In this document: in pieces, positions 1-8,633 of the stretch
Layout of the letters: every line of letters starts with the position of its first letter
Numbering within the stretch: position 1 is the first letter of the stretch
DNA from: Bacillus sp. AFS073361
GTDB lineage: Bacteria > Bacillota > Bacilli > Bacillales > Cytobacillaceae
DNA: 64,000 nucleotides
Assembly (NCBI RefSeq): GCF_002567005.1
Contig: NZ_NUZU01000004.1
Span: forward strand, 62,001 to 126,000
Direction: 5' to 3'
Notes under the pieces: generated by a model
What the model saw: only the letters and a program-made list of their open reading frames with translations
Database searches by the model: none
Told to the model about the DNA's origin: nothing
Position numbers and translations under genes: made by a program

Positions 1-354
1 CAACTCGCTTGCTGGAGAACTGTTTACGGGTGGTTGTTGAGGTATTTCCGGTGAAAGTTGTGCTTGCTGGAATCCTCCTAACCACGCCGACAAAATAGAG
101 TCTAATTGTACCCAGTCTTCTTCACAAAGATTTGCCGGGTCTGTCAGTTCACGATCTGACTTTTCAGATACGTTTTGCAAAGTTGGTACCGCTGACAATC
201 CAACAGTTTCAGGTGAACGGCCTAAAAATTTAAACATAGCAATTATCTGATCAAAGGAACGTACGGGGTCTTCGTTAAAGGTTGTTGACTTTGATTTAGC
301 CCCGTTCATTTGATTTGTTTGATTTATTTTGATGTTGGTTTGAGTTATATCCAG
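1..354 (-). CDS. fliK: FliK-like flagellar hook-length control protein, N-terminal part (runs off left edge)
   Basis: An open minus-strand frame enters from the left edge and begins near 354 or 309. It reads as a hydrophilic, Ser/Thr/Gln-rich N-terminus with a Gln/Pro stretch and no membrane segment. FliK N-termini are poorly conserved, so the call rests mainly on context: in Bacillus flagellar operons fliK directly follows motE (ylxF), as here. The start is unclear. A GGAGGT box at about 362-367 sits 7 bases before a CTG at 354; the first in-frame ATG is at 309 but has no good ribosome site. Downstream, toward the left edge, flgD and flgE would be expected. An unrelated hydrophilic protein cannot be excluded from about 115 codons. 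Confidence 0.5.
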   Translation of the reverse strand, partial: MDITQTNIKINQTNQMNGAKSKSTTFNEDPVRSFDQIIAMFKFLGRSPETVGLSAVPTLQNVSEKSDRELTDPANLCEEDWVQLDSILSAWLGGFQQAQLSPEIPQQPPVNSSPASEL

Positions 355-500
355 AAGGGTTACCTCCGTTTCACTTGGATATCTTTCTCCAATTATTTTA
401 CATTATAACTCAAAAACTAGTTTTCGTCATGATATTTTTTGATAGTTGTCAAAATTTTTATAGTGTTTTTTGTCTTTATTTTGATTATTTTTGTAAAAAT

Positions 501-537
501 AAAACAGGCAGTGTTTACAAAACACCGCCTGTTTTTT
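501..537 (-). terminator. Intrinsic terminator after motE
   Basis: An AACAGGC / GCCTGTT stem enclosing a GTGTT / AACAC inner stem, followed on the minus strand by TTTTATTTTT. It lies between the motE stop and the fliK-like start, so these two genes are probably not simply co-transcribed. The hairpin is nearly symmetric. Confidence 0.8.
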
Positions 538-590
538 ACCTATCTTTTTTCTATGAATGTAAATGCAAAAAAGAAGAATTGTTAGAAAGA

Positions 591-1382
591 CTAATTCATT
601 CGAGTCACAATCCAGCCTGCTACTACTGGATCCAGCTGGGAAATTACTTTTGATGCGGTAATCGGATCCAACTTTTTAATTTGCCTTAATACCTCCGCAT
701 TGTTTTTGATTCCCTTTAAAACCGCGGCAATTTGATCAGGCTTCATATTCTCAAACAACTGAACTGAAGAGTCTGTTGTTGTTGGTATATCATTTCCATT
801 TGCCAATGCAACGGTTAATCTTGCCCCCGCCTCCGCTGGCATTTCAGCAATAATTAAAGTTTGTGCATCTGGTTCCAGTCTTTTCAAGTTCCTCAGAGCA
901 TCAGCCTCATTCATATTACTCAACAGCTTAGCTGCACTACTAGGATCCATACTTGCTAAGGTTTCAGCTACGGTTGGAGTATTTTGTGATTGTTCAGTTG
1001 TTGAACTACTTCCATCCACAGCGTTATTCTGCTTTGTTATGGAAGCCCTTTTGTCTGTGTTTGGCTTTGATTGTTCTTTAACAGATTCACTTTTATTTGG
1101 GCTGGAACCTGCATTAGTGTTTGATTTGGCAGATTGGGCCTGTCCCTTCGGTGAAGTTGCTGGTTTTACTGGCGCTTCTTTTTTGGCAAAGAGAGGTTTA
1201 GTGTGCTCCTCTATCCATTTCACTTGAGTAATCATATTGACCCCCGCAAAGTGTAAAATCATGATCCCTAACCCGATGGTATACAGGAATGGAAGCACCC
1301 CTAGAAGGAGAATTTTTGAAAAAAATCCAGGTCGCTTCTGATCATTATCTTCTGTTGCTGTCTTTGTATCTGCGGTTGACAT
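591..1382 (-). CDS. motE: MotE/YlxF flagellar stator chaperone-like protein
   Basis: 263 residues. One membrane segment lies at about residues 24-46, after a charged N-terminus. A long Ser/Thr/Lys/Gln-rich linker follows (about 60-130), then a C-terminal MgtE-intracellular-N type helical domain with repeated MDPSSAAKLL and LDPVVAG patterns. This is the layout of MotE (YlxF) in Firmicutes, a small membrane protein encoded just before fliK that helps the MotA stator in relatives. The start is ATG 1382 with AAGGAG upstream. It is 42 bp downstream of the EAL gene and probably shares its transcript. Unlike the usual Bacillus order, fliJ is not upstream: the preceding genes are an EAL protein and chemotaxis genes. 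Confidence 0.85.
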   Translation of the reverse strand: MSTADTKTATEDNDQKRPGFFSKILLLGVLPFLYTIGLGIMILHFAGVNMITQVKWIEEHTKPLFAKKEAPVKPATSPKGQAQSAKSNTNAGSSPNKSESVKEQSKPNTDKRASITKQNNAVDGSSSTTEQSQNTPTVAETLASMDPSSAAKLLSNMNEADALRNLKRLEPDAQTLIIAEMPAEAGARLTVALANGNDIPTTTDSSVQLFENMKPDQIAAVLKGIKNNAEVLRQIKKLDPITASKVISQLDPVVAGWIVTRMN

Positions 1383-1424
1383 ATACTTTCCCTCTTCTCC
1401 TTATTTTTCTATTTCATTACCATA

Positions 1425-2174
1425 TTATATTCCACTCGCCTTGATCTCCTTTAGCATTTGCGGTTTTCCAAATAAGTACCCCTGTACCAATGGAATTCCT
1501 AATGTTTTTGCCATTTTTAAATCAACTTGTCTTTCAATTCCCTCTAATACCAGTTGAATATTATTCCTGTTACAATATTGGATGACTGCTTCAATCATCA
1601 TCTGTTTTTTCTTTGATGTTGATAAATTCTTTGAAAAATATCGATCTAGCTTCGCGAAATGAGGATCAAAATCAATCAGTGTACTTAATGATGACCAACC
1701 TTTTCCTATATCATCAATAGCAATTAAAAAGCCATACCGTTTCAATAGAGAAATTCTTTGTTTTAAAAGTTTGGACTGATCGGATCGAAATGTTTGCTCC
1801 GTTTCATTTAATTCAAACACAATCTGTTGATTGGGCAACTTAAAATCTTGAACCACTTGGTTGATAAAAATGGGGAAATTAGCATTTAAAATAGTTGAAG
1901 GAAGTACGTTTAAAAACAGCAGCCCACGGTTCTTTATACCATCAGCAGAATACCATGTAGATAAAGCTTTATGTATAGATTGCGTATCCAATTGATAAAG
2001 AACTTGTGTTTTTTTTGCTTGTTCAAAGATTGCCTCAGGTGTGCCCCCTTTTGCCCGTAAAAGGGCTTCTAATCCTTGACTTTCACCCGTTTTTAGACAA
2101 TAAATGGGCTGGAAAAAATGGTAAAAATCATCCTCTGTAACAAAATCAATAATATCAGTCTGGGCTAGTCTCAT
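1425..2174 (-). CDS. EAL-domain c-di-GMP phosphodiesterase
   Basis: 249 residues, a stand-alone cytoplasmic EAL domain with no sensor domain or membrane segment. Catalytic signatures are present: LEALLR for the EAL motif, FELNETE, the IDDIGKG aspartate pair (usually DDFGTG), FAKLD with its lysine, LEGIE and the closing QGYLFGKP. All metal and substrate residues appear kept, so it should hydrolyse c-di-GMP to pGpG. ATG 2174 follows GGGAGGG at good spacing. It leads a short unit with motE, separated from cheB by a terminator. Next to flagellar genes it would be expected to lower c-di-GMP and favour motility; this role is inferred. Confidence 0.9.
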   Translation of the reverse strand: MRLAQTDIIDFVTEDDFYHFFQPIYCLKTGESQGLEALLRAKGGTPEAIFEQAKKTQVLYQLDTQSIHKALSTWYSADGIKNRGLLFLNVLPSTILNANFPIFINQVVQDFKLPNQQIVFELNETEQTFRSDQSKLLKQRISLLKRYGFLIAIDDIGKGWSSLSTLIDFDPHFAKLDRYFSKNLSTSKKKQMMIEAVIQYCNRNNIQLVLEGIERQVDLKMAKTLGIPLVQGYLFGKPQMLKEIKASGI

Positions 2175-2477
2175 AACGTTTCCCTCCCGTTCAGAATAAA
2201 ATGTCTACCTCGAACAAGGGGGACATTACTTCTGATGTAGATGTCTCAAGTTTTTCGGTAAACTTTTTTTCTATTTTTTATAGTGCGACAGTCAGTTCCT
2301 GCCTCTTGATCGGTTTCTATTTATTGGAATGGTATTTACTTATCCATTCATTATATTGAATATTTTAGTACAATTAGTATTTTTTTACTAGATGAATGTT
2401 TGATGTTTTTTTGATTATTTTTTATAAAATCATTTATGGTTAACAAAAACATCTATCAAACTTTATTTTTCTAGATA
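2175..2477. other. Gene-free leader before the EAL gene
   Basis: Very AT-rich stretch between the cheB terminator and the EAL start. It should hold the promoter for the EAL-motE unit. A sigma-D promoter was looked for (TAAA plus GCCGATAT-like box); a CCGATCA on the minus strand near 2310 is suggestive but its spacing to a TAAA is wrong, so no promoter is called. Confidence 0.5.
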
Positions 2478-2507
2478 TAAAAAAATGGAACCAAGTTCGG
2501 TTCCATT
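2478..2507 (-). terminator. Terminator of the chemoreceptor-cheR-cheB unit
   Basis: Perfect AATGGAACC / GGTTCCATT stem with a 6-base loop, followed on the minus strand by TTTTTTTA. It ends the unit running from 8212 to 2541. Confidence 0.9.
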
Positions 2508-2540
2508 ACTAATTAGGCAGTCTCTTTTTCCCCCTAATCA

Positions 2541-3578
2541 CTATACAAAAGATATGATTTCCTGGTACATTCGTGACAGGAGATGCTGTCCGTCTGCATG
2601 CCCTGCTTCTTTGACCGCCTTTGGCATTCCATAAACAATACAGGACTCCTCTGCCTCCACAAACACATTACCTCCATATTTTTTCACTAAACCGCTCCCT
2701 TGCATCCCGTCTATACCCATCCCGGTTAAGATTACAGATAACAGCCGATCGGTGAAAATAGGCGCAGCGGAAGTAAGTGTTACGTCAATAGATGGCTTAT
2801 ATAAAGATTTAACTCCTATCGGGTTATCTACTTTGAATATGACAGTTCCGTCCTGTTTTTTTTCAAATTGAGTTTGAAAACCCGAAGGTGCTATATAAAT
2901 GGATCCTGCCTGCATAACCTGGTCATTTTGGATTTCTCTCACACGCAGCTGGCACAAGGTATTAAACCGGTCAGCCAATGGTTTAGTGAAACCTGGAGGC
3001 ATATGCTGGGCAACGACAATCGGAATCGGAAAATCTTCTTGGAATCGAGGTAGAATCGATTGTAAAGCGGAAGGCCCTCCTGTGGAACAACCTATGAAAA
3101 TGAGGTCGGTTTGCCGATGATTCCGTTTTGTTTTTACTTTTCGTTGCAGTTGAACCTCAGGGGTTGCACGGGGTAGTTTTGCTTCCGCGATCCCTTTTAA
3201 ACGAAGTAAAAAATCTTGAAGCTGCTCAATGTCATCGCGATTCTTGATTAGATTTTCCTTTAAAAAGAAATCTACGGCACCTAACTCTAGCGCCTGTAAC
3301 GTTTCCTTTGCTCCCTCTCCAGTAAGAGAACTTAACATGACTACGGGAACAGGGGATGCTTTCATAATCTGCTCGAGTGCTCTCAGTCCGTTCATTTCTG
3401 GCATCTCCACATCCATGGTAACAAGGTCGGGTCGGAGCCGTTGCACTTTTTCAATGGCCTCCACGCCATTCCGTGCAATACCGACCACAAAAAATTGGGG
3501 GTCTTTTTCCAGTATAAGACTGATCGCCCTCCTCATAAAGGCGGAATCATCAACCACTAATACGCCGTACTGCTTCAT
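2541..3578 (-). CDS. cheB: CheB chemoreceptor glutamate methylesterase/deamidase
   Basis: 345 residues. An N-terminal receiver domain (about 5-120) has the DD pair at 10-11, phosphoacceptor Asp56 in VTMDVEMPE and a Lys in the FLKEN region. The C-terminal CheB methylesterase domain has the Ser-His-Asp triad: Ser165 in GCSTGGPS, His192 in AQHMPPG and Asp290 in TGMGIDGMQG. It removes methyl groups from receptor glutamates when phosphorylated by CheA. ATG 3578 is chosen (AAAGGAA about 11 bases upstream); an in-frame TTG at 3587 lies too close to that box. It overlaps the end of cheR by 29 bp, suggesting translational coupling. No CheA, CheW or CheY gene lies nearby, so it must work with a kinase encoded elsewhere. 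Confidence 0.95.
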   Translation of the reverse strand: MKQYGVLVVDDSAFMRRAISLILEKDPQFFVVGIARNGVEAIEKVQRLRPDLVTMDVEMPEMNGLRALEQIMKASPVPVVMLSSLTGEGAKETLQALELGAVDFFLKENLIKNRDDIEQLQDFLLRLKGIAEAKLPRATPEVQLQRKVKTKRNHRQTDLIFIGCSTGGPSALQSILPRFQEDFPIPIVVAQHMPPGFTKPLADRFNTLCQLRVREIQNDQVMQAGSIYIAPSGFQTQFEKKQDGTVIFKVDNPIGVKSLYKPSIDVTLTSAAPIFTDRLLSVILTGMGIDGMQGSGLVKKYGGNVFVEAEESCIVYGMPKAVKEAGHADGQHLLSRMYQEIISFV

Positions 3579-4389
3579 TTTGATCAAGTTCCTTTCGATA
3601 ATAAAAAGTCTTGTCTGTGTCCACTTTTTGAAACCCTAAATGAAAATCTGTAATGGATTCAGCATGACCAAGAAACAAGTACCCGCCTGCTGTTAAATTA
3701 TCGTATAAATTACGAATAACACGCTTGGTCGTCTCCTCATCAAAATAGATTAATACATTCCTGCAGAAGATTACATCTGCCCTCCCAATTTGAGCGATCT
3801 TTTCTTCATGAAGAAGGTTTAGATGCTGAAATTGAACCATGTTTCGAATGGATTTATTAACTTGGTATCCGCCTTCTTCAACGGAGAAATATTTCTCCAA
3901 AAGTTTTTTAGGAATTCTGCGAAATGCAAACGAGCCTTGATTGTACCATCCCTTTTCGGCTTTTTGAAGAACCTTCTTGTTGATATCAGTTGCCATAATC
4001 TCGATGGTTCCTAGGGGAAAAAGCCCGGTTTCCTGTATGAGCATAGCAAGTGTATAGGGTTCTTCCCCGGTAGAACAGGCTGCACTCCATATCCTTATTG
4101 GACGATCCTTAATTTTCTCTTTGATAAGGGGTAAGACCATTGAACTACACTCGTTTAATTGATTCTCTTCCCGGTAGAAGTAGGTTTCATTCACCGTTAA
4201 CAACTCGACAAGAACATCCCATTCCATAGGTGCCATTTTCAAGTATCCACAATATTCCCAGTATGTGAGATCCAGTTCCTTGACCCGTTTCGAAATTTTT
4301 TCTTTTAATGTTGGGAGTCGATCAGAATAACGTAATCCACAATAATCATAAATAGTTTTGCTTAATTCAAGTAGTATGTTATCTTGCAT
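3550..4389 (-). CDS. cheR: CheR chemoreceptor glutamate methyltransferase
   Basis: 279 residues. A helical N-terminal domain (about 1-75) is followed by a SAM-binding methyltransferase fold with WSAACSTGEEPYTLAML, IMATDINKKVL and DVIFCRNVLIYFD, all standard CheR motifs. It methylates receptor glutamates using S-adenosylmethionine. ATG 4389 is preferred because AAGGTGAT lies 6 bases upstream; the frame also opens at a TTG at 4416, which lies within a hairpin. The gene directly follows the giant chemoreceptor and precedes cheB, so the three probably form a dedicated receptor-adaptation unit. Confidence 0.95.
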   Translation of the reverse strand: MQDNILLELSKTIYDYCGLRYSDRLPTLKEKISKRVKELDLTYWEYCGYLKMAPMEWDVLVELLTVNETYFYREENQLNECSSMVLPLIKEKIKDRPIRIWSAACSTGEEPYTLAMLIQETGLFPLGTIEIMATDINKKVLQKAEKGWYNQGSFAFRRIPKKLLEKYFSVEEGGYQVNKSIRNMVQFQHLNLLHEEKIAQIGRADVIFCRNVLIYFDEETTKRVIRNLYDNLTAGGYLFLGHAESITDFHLGFQKVDTDKTFYYRKELDQNEAVRRISG

Positions 4390-4406
4390 GATTATCACCT
4401 TGTACT

Positions 4407-4426
4407 GCCTCTCCAAGAGGAGAGGC
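4407..4426 (-). other. Stable hairpin just upstream of cheR
   Basis: Perfect 8-bp stem GCCTCTCC / GGAGAGGC with a 4-base loop, in the 70-bp gap between the chemoreceptor stop and cheR. It has no T-tract, so it is not a normal terminator. It lies a few bases before the cheR ribosome site and may affect mRNA stability or cheR translation; that is inference. Confidence 0.6.
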
Positions 4427-4711
4427 TTGATATTCTTTGTTCATCACATTGATTTAAATTTATTGAAAAGACTTTAGTAATCGTTGAATTTCCGATGAAT
4501 GGCTCGATAGTTCACGTGTTGTTACAACGGTACGTTCAATGCCCTCCACATTTTTATTTACTGCCCGTTCAATCACTTTAGCTCCTTTGGTGATCTTCCC
4601 AACTTCAAGAGCCTGTTCTTTCGTTGCTTCCGTAACCTTTGCAGATTCTTCTGATACATCCCTTACAAGACCCACAACATTTTCAATTTCATGTGCTTGT
4701 TTTTTAGCCAA

Positions 4712-6055
4712 ATCGGTAATTTGACGAACCTGTTCACGGGTATTAACAACACTTTTGACAACCTGTTCTACCCCAGTGACTTGCTCTTTCGTAACCTCTG
4801 TCACTTGGGCTGCTTGGTATGCTACATTCTCTATCGCTTTTACAATCTCTTGGCCCTGTTTTGCCTGTTCACTCGTTGCCAATGTTACTTGGCGAACTTG
4901 CTCACGTGCGTTTACTACTCCTTTGATTATTTCCTCAACACCAGTTACTTGTTCCTTGGCTGTTTGAGTAACCAATGCCGCTTGCGCTGTCACGTTCCCT
5001 ACAGATACCACAATTTCTTGGCCTTGTTTTGCTTGTTCTACCGTAGCGACCGATACTTGGCGAACCTGCTCACGTGTGTTTACTACCCCGCGAATAATTT
5101 CTTCTACACCTGAGGCTTGTTCTTTGACGGCCTGGGTGACCATCGCCGCCTGGGATGTCACGTTTTCAACCGATTTTACAATATCTTGGCCTTGCTTCGC
5201 TTGCTCGCCTGTAGCCGCCGTCACTTGGCGAATCTGTTCTCTCATGTTCACCACACCACGAACGATCTCCTCTACACCTGAAGCTTGTTCTTTGACGGCC
5301 TGGGTGACCATTGCTGCCTGTGATGTTACATTTTCTACGGCTTTGACAACTTCTTGGCCTTGTTTCGCTTGTTCTCCCGTAGCCACCGTCACCTGACGGA
5401 CTTGTTCCCGGGCATTCACCACGCCTTTAATAATTTCTTCTACACCTGAGGCTTGTTCTCTTGCCGCCTGGGTAACTAATGACGCTTGGCCCGTTACGTT
5501 CTCAATTGCCTTAACAATTTCTTGGGCTTGTTTCGCTTGTTCCCCTGTAGCAACCATCACTTGGCGAACTTGCTCCCGTGCGTTACCTACACCTTTGATT
5601 ATTTCCTCTGCACTTGCTGCTTGTTCTTTGACGGCCTGGTTTACCATCACTGCCTGTGATGTCACATTCTCTACTGATTGTACAATATCTTGTCCCTGTT
5701 TGGCTTGTTCTGCTGTTGCGGAAGTTACTTGACGAACTTGCTCCCGTGCATTGAGGACACCTTTCATGATTTCTTCTACTCCAGAAGCCTGTTCTTTCGT
5801 AGCTTGGTTAACCATATTAGCTTGATCCGATACACTTTCTACAGCTTTCACAATCTCTTGCCCTTGTTTCGCTTGTTCCGAGGTAGCAACATTCACTTGT
5901 CGAACCTGCTCACGGACATTGATCACACCCTTGATAATTTCCTCTACTCCCAAAGCCTGCTCTTTCGTTGCTTGGGTAACTAAAGCAGCTTGCCCCGTCA
6001 CATTTCCGACAGCGTTAATAATTTCCTGACTGCCTTTGGTCTGTTCACCGGTAGC
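4712..6055 (-). repeat. C-arm repeats of the chemoreceptor: eight 168-bp units
   Basis: Eight tandem copies of a 56-residue coiled-coil unit. A typical copy starts [20 protein letters not shown] and ends [14 protein letters not shown]. Copies vary at many positions in protein and DNA, so the expansion is not very recent. A ninth, degenerate copy follows. The block begins 85 residues after the receptor tip. Confidence 0.9.
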
Positions 6056-6562
6056 TGTGGTAATTTGACCAATTTCTTGGTTAATTTCTTTGATGCCAAC
6101 AACAATTTGGTCGATGACTTCTCCTGCTCTTAATGCCAGTTTATTCCCTTCTTCTACCCTTTCTGTTCCATCTTCAATCGCTTTGATTGCTTGTACTGTT
6201 TCGCCTTGTATTCCCTTAATTAAGGTGGCAATTTCTTTTGTTGCTTGAGCCGAACGTTCCGCTAATTTTCTAACTTCATCTGCGACTACGGCAAAACCTT
6301 TTCCATGCTCCCCGGCTCTAGCGGCTTCTATTGCAGCATTTAGTGCAAGCAAATTGGTCTGTTCGGCAATATCATCGATCACTTCGATAATGCTGCCAAT
6401 TTCATCGGAGCTCTTCCCAAGATTTTTCATCACTGAGGATGCACCTTGAATCACTTTCGCAATTTCCTGCATGCCGGAAACGGACATCGAAACCGCCTTT
6501 TGTCCCTCAGAAGCATCACTATCTACTTTTTCGCTTAATTTATTTACATTTTGAGCATTTTG

Positions 6563-7906
6563 CGAAACCTGTTCAATGGATGCCGCCATTTGTTGAATCG
6601 AAGAAGATGTATGATCCGCACTTTTTTGCAGTTCATCCGCATTTTGTGCTACACCTCTTATCGATTCCCCCATTTCCTCGATTGAAGCTGAAATCTGTTC
6701 AATCGAACTCGCACTGCTTTCGGCGTTCCCTGCAACCTGCTGGACGGAGGCAACCATTTCTTCAATGGCAGCAGAAGTCTCTTCAGCCGATGCCGTTAAA
6801 CTTTCCGCATTTACGGCAACCCCTTTAATGGATTGGCTCATTTGCTCAATTGACGCGGAAATTTGCTCTACAGAGCTCGCGGTGCTTTCCGCATTTCCAG
6901 CTACCTGCTGAATCGATGCGACCATCTCTTCAATCGCTGCCGATGTTTCCTCTGCAGATGCCGCTAAACTATCGGAGTTGCCCGCTACTCCTTTAATGGA
7001 TTGGCCCATTTGCTCAATGGATGCGGAAATTTCTTCGACTGAACTCGCACTGCTTTCGGCATTCCCCGCAACCTGCTGAATGGATGCGACCATTTCCTCA
7101 ATCGCTGCCGATGTTTCTTCCGCAGAAGACGTTAAGCTTTCCGCATTCCCCGCAACACCCTTAATCGATGTTGCCATCTGTTCAATCGATGCAGAAATTT
7201 GTTCGACCGAACTTGCACTGCTCTCTGCATTACCCGCAACTTGTTCAATCGATGCGACCATTTCCTCGATTGCCGCTGATGTTTCTTCGGCAGAAGCCGT
7301 TAAGCTTTCCCCATTTCCCGCCACACCCTTAATGGATGTTGCCATCTGATCAATGGATACGGAAATTTGTTCGACTGAACTCGCACTGCTCTCGGCATTA
7401 CCAGCCACTTGTTGAATGGATGCTGCCATTTCCTCCATTGCTGCTGACGTTTCTTCTGCTGATGAAGTTAAGCTTTCTGAATTCCCTGCAACTCCCTTAA
7501 TGGAAGTCGCCATTTGTTCGATGGATACTGAAATTTAATCGACGGAGCTTGCACTGCTTTCCGCATTTCCAGCCACCTGCTGAATGGAGGCCACCATTTC
7601 CTCCATTGCTGCTGACATTTCCTCCGCCGATGCCGTTAAACTTTCGGCGTTACCAGCAACTGCGGTAATTGAAGTCGCCATTTGTTCAATGGATACTGAA
7701 ATTTGTTCTACGGAGCTCGCACTGCTTTCGGCATTACCTGCCACCTGCTGAATCGATGCTGCCATTTCCTCCATCGCAGCAGAAGTTTCCTCCGCCGATG
7801 CCGTTAGACTTTCAGCATTCCCCGCCACACCTTTAAGTGAGTGGCCCATCTGTTCAATCGAAGCCGAAATCTGTTCCACAGAATTGCTGCTGCTTTCCGC
7901 ATTACC
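6563..7906 (-). repeat. N-arm repeats of the chemoreceptor: sixteen 84-bp units
   Basis: Sixteen tandem 28-residue units alternating between two types, one starting [16 protein letters not shown] and one starting [16 protein letters not shown], giving eight 56-residue pairs. The block ends 85 residues before the receptor tip, mirroring the C-arm block. The stop codon lies in the fifth unit. Confidence 0.9.
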
Positions 7907-8212
7907 AGCTGCTAGTTTAATAGAGGAAGCAATGCCCTCTAATGATTTCGATGCCGTGCCCGCCTTTTTGGTAATGTCTTCTGCGTTTTTGGAAACGTTA
8001 TGTATGGAATTACTCATGTCAGTTAACATGACTCCAGCCGATTCAATCCCTGCAGATTGTTCGGTTGATCCTTTAGAAATTTGTTCGGTTAATTGCGAGA
8101 GATCTTTTATCTTTACATCGATCCGTTCTGATGTGGTTTTAACGTTGGCAAGATCAGACGAAAGATGAGAGTCCTTGATAAATTTAACAGCGAGTTTTTG
8201 TTTAAATGACAT

Positions 8213-8562
8213 TATATTTCCTCCTGATTAAAAAAAAACTAAATTTTTTGACCATTTGTAAGCGGATTCAAGTGTTAAAATCTTAGTGTCCGCAATATTC
8301 GGATAATTAAGTTTGATTAACGCGGGTGTTTGTTTGATTATTCCAGATCATCAAAAACCGCTTTTGTTAAAAGTATTTTGATAAACAACCTCTTTCCCTT
8401 TATTTAGTATAAAATTACTAGATAAAAAGTTTTTCGTCAAATGAAAATTTTATGTCTGATTAATAATTAATTGGATTTTAATATCCAAATTCTTTGATAC
8501 TCATAGTTTTTTTGACTCATTTTGATAGTTTGTGTCAATAGGAAAACGCAGTATAAAAACAC
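8213..8562. other. Leader region of the chemoreceptor unit
   Basis: AT-rich and gene-free. The chemoreceptor ribosome site (AGGAGG) is at its left end. No convincing sigma-A or sigma-D promoter was found by eye. Confidence 0.5.
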
Positions 8563-8600
8563 AAAAAAAGGATTCCGAATACTTCTTCGTCCCCTTTTTA
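8563..8600 (-). terminator. Probable terminator after the DUF3231 gene
   Basis: On the minus strand an imperfect AAAAAGGGGACGAA / TTCGGAATCCTTTTTTT hairpin ends in a T-run, 35 bp after the DUF3231 stop. The stem has mismatches. Confidence 0.5.
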
Positions 8601-8633
8601 TGTATATATAAGTTTATGACTGCATGATCCATG

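Larger units (their letters stand above)
4460..8212 (-). pseudogene. Giant soluble methyl-accepting chemotaxis protein with matched repeat arms, interrupted by an in-frame TAA
   Basis: One continuous frame of 1250 codons, broken only by TAA at 7537-7535 (codon 226). No membrane segment or ligand-binding domain is visible, so the receptor would be cytoplasmic. Residues 1-102 form a helical N-terminus. Residues 103-550 are sixteen 28-residue units (eight pairs of 56). The canonical signalling tip spans about 605-665 ([19 protein letters not shown], then [18 protein letters not shown]), with the hairpin turn near Glu635. Residues 720-1167 are eight 56-residue units of a different sequence, followed by an 83-residue tail without a CheR-binding NWETF-type end. 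Many EE/EQ pairs resemble methylation sites. ATG 8212 has AGGAGG 7 bases upstream. After the stop, the next in-frame ATG (7513) has no ribosome site, so the signalling part is probably not made unless the stop is read through or is a sequencing error. Confidence 0.85.

Noticed and set aside
2175-2477. c-di-GMP riboswitch or sigma-D promoter before the EAL gene
   Set aside because: No GGGCAAA/GCGCAAA core; CCGATCA box has wrong spacing to TAAA.
4539-7349. Many plus-strand open frames (e.g. 4691-5113, 5076-5396, 7080-7349) across the chemoreceptor
   Set aside because: They are antisense shadows of the repeat-rich coding sequence; low-complexity translations and no ribosome sites.
4460-7513. 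Treating 4460-7513 and 7535-8212 as two separate chemoreceptor genes
   Set aside because: They share one frame, the break is a single stop within a repeat unit, and ATG 7513 has no ribosome site.
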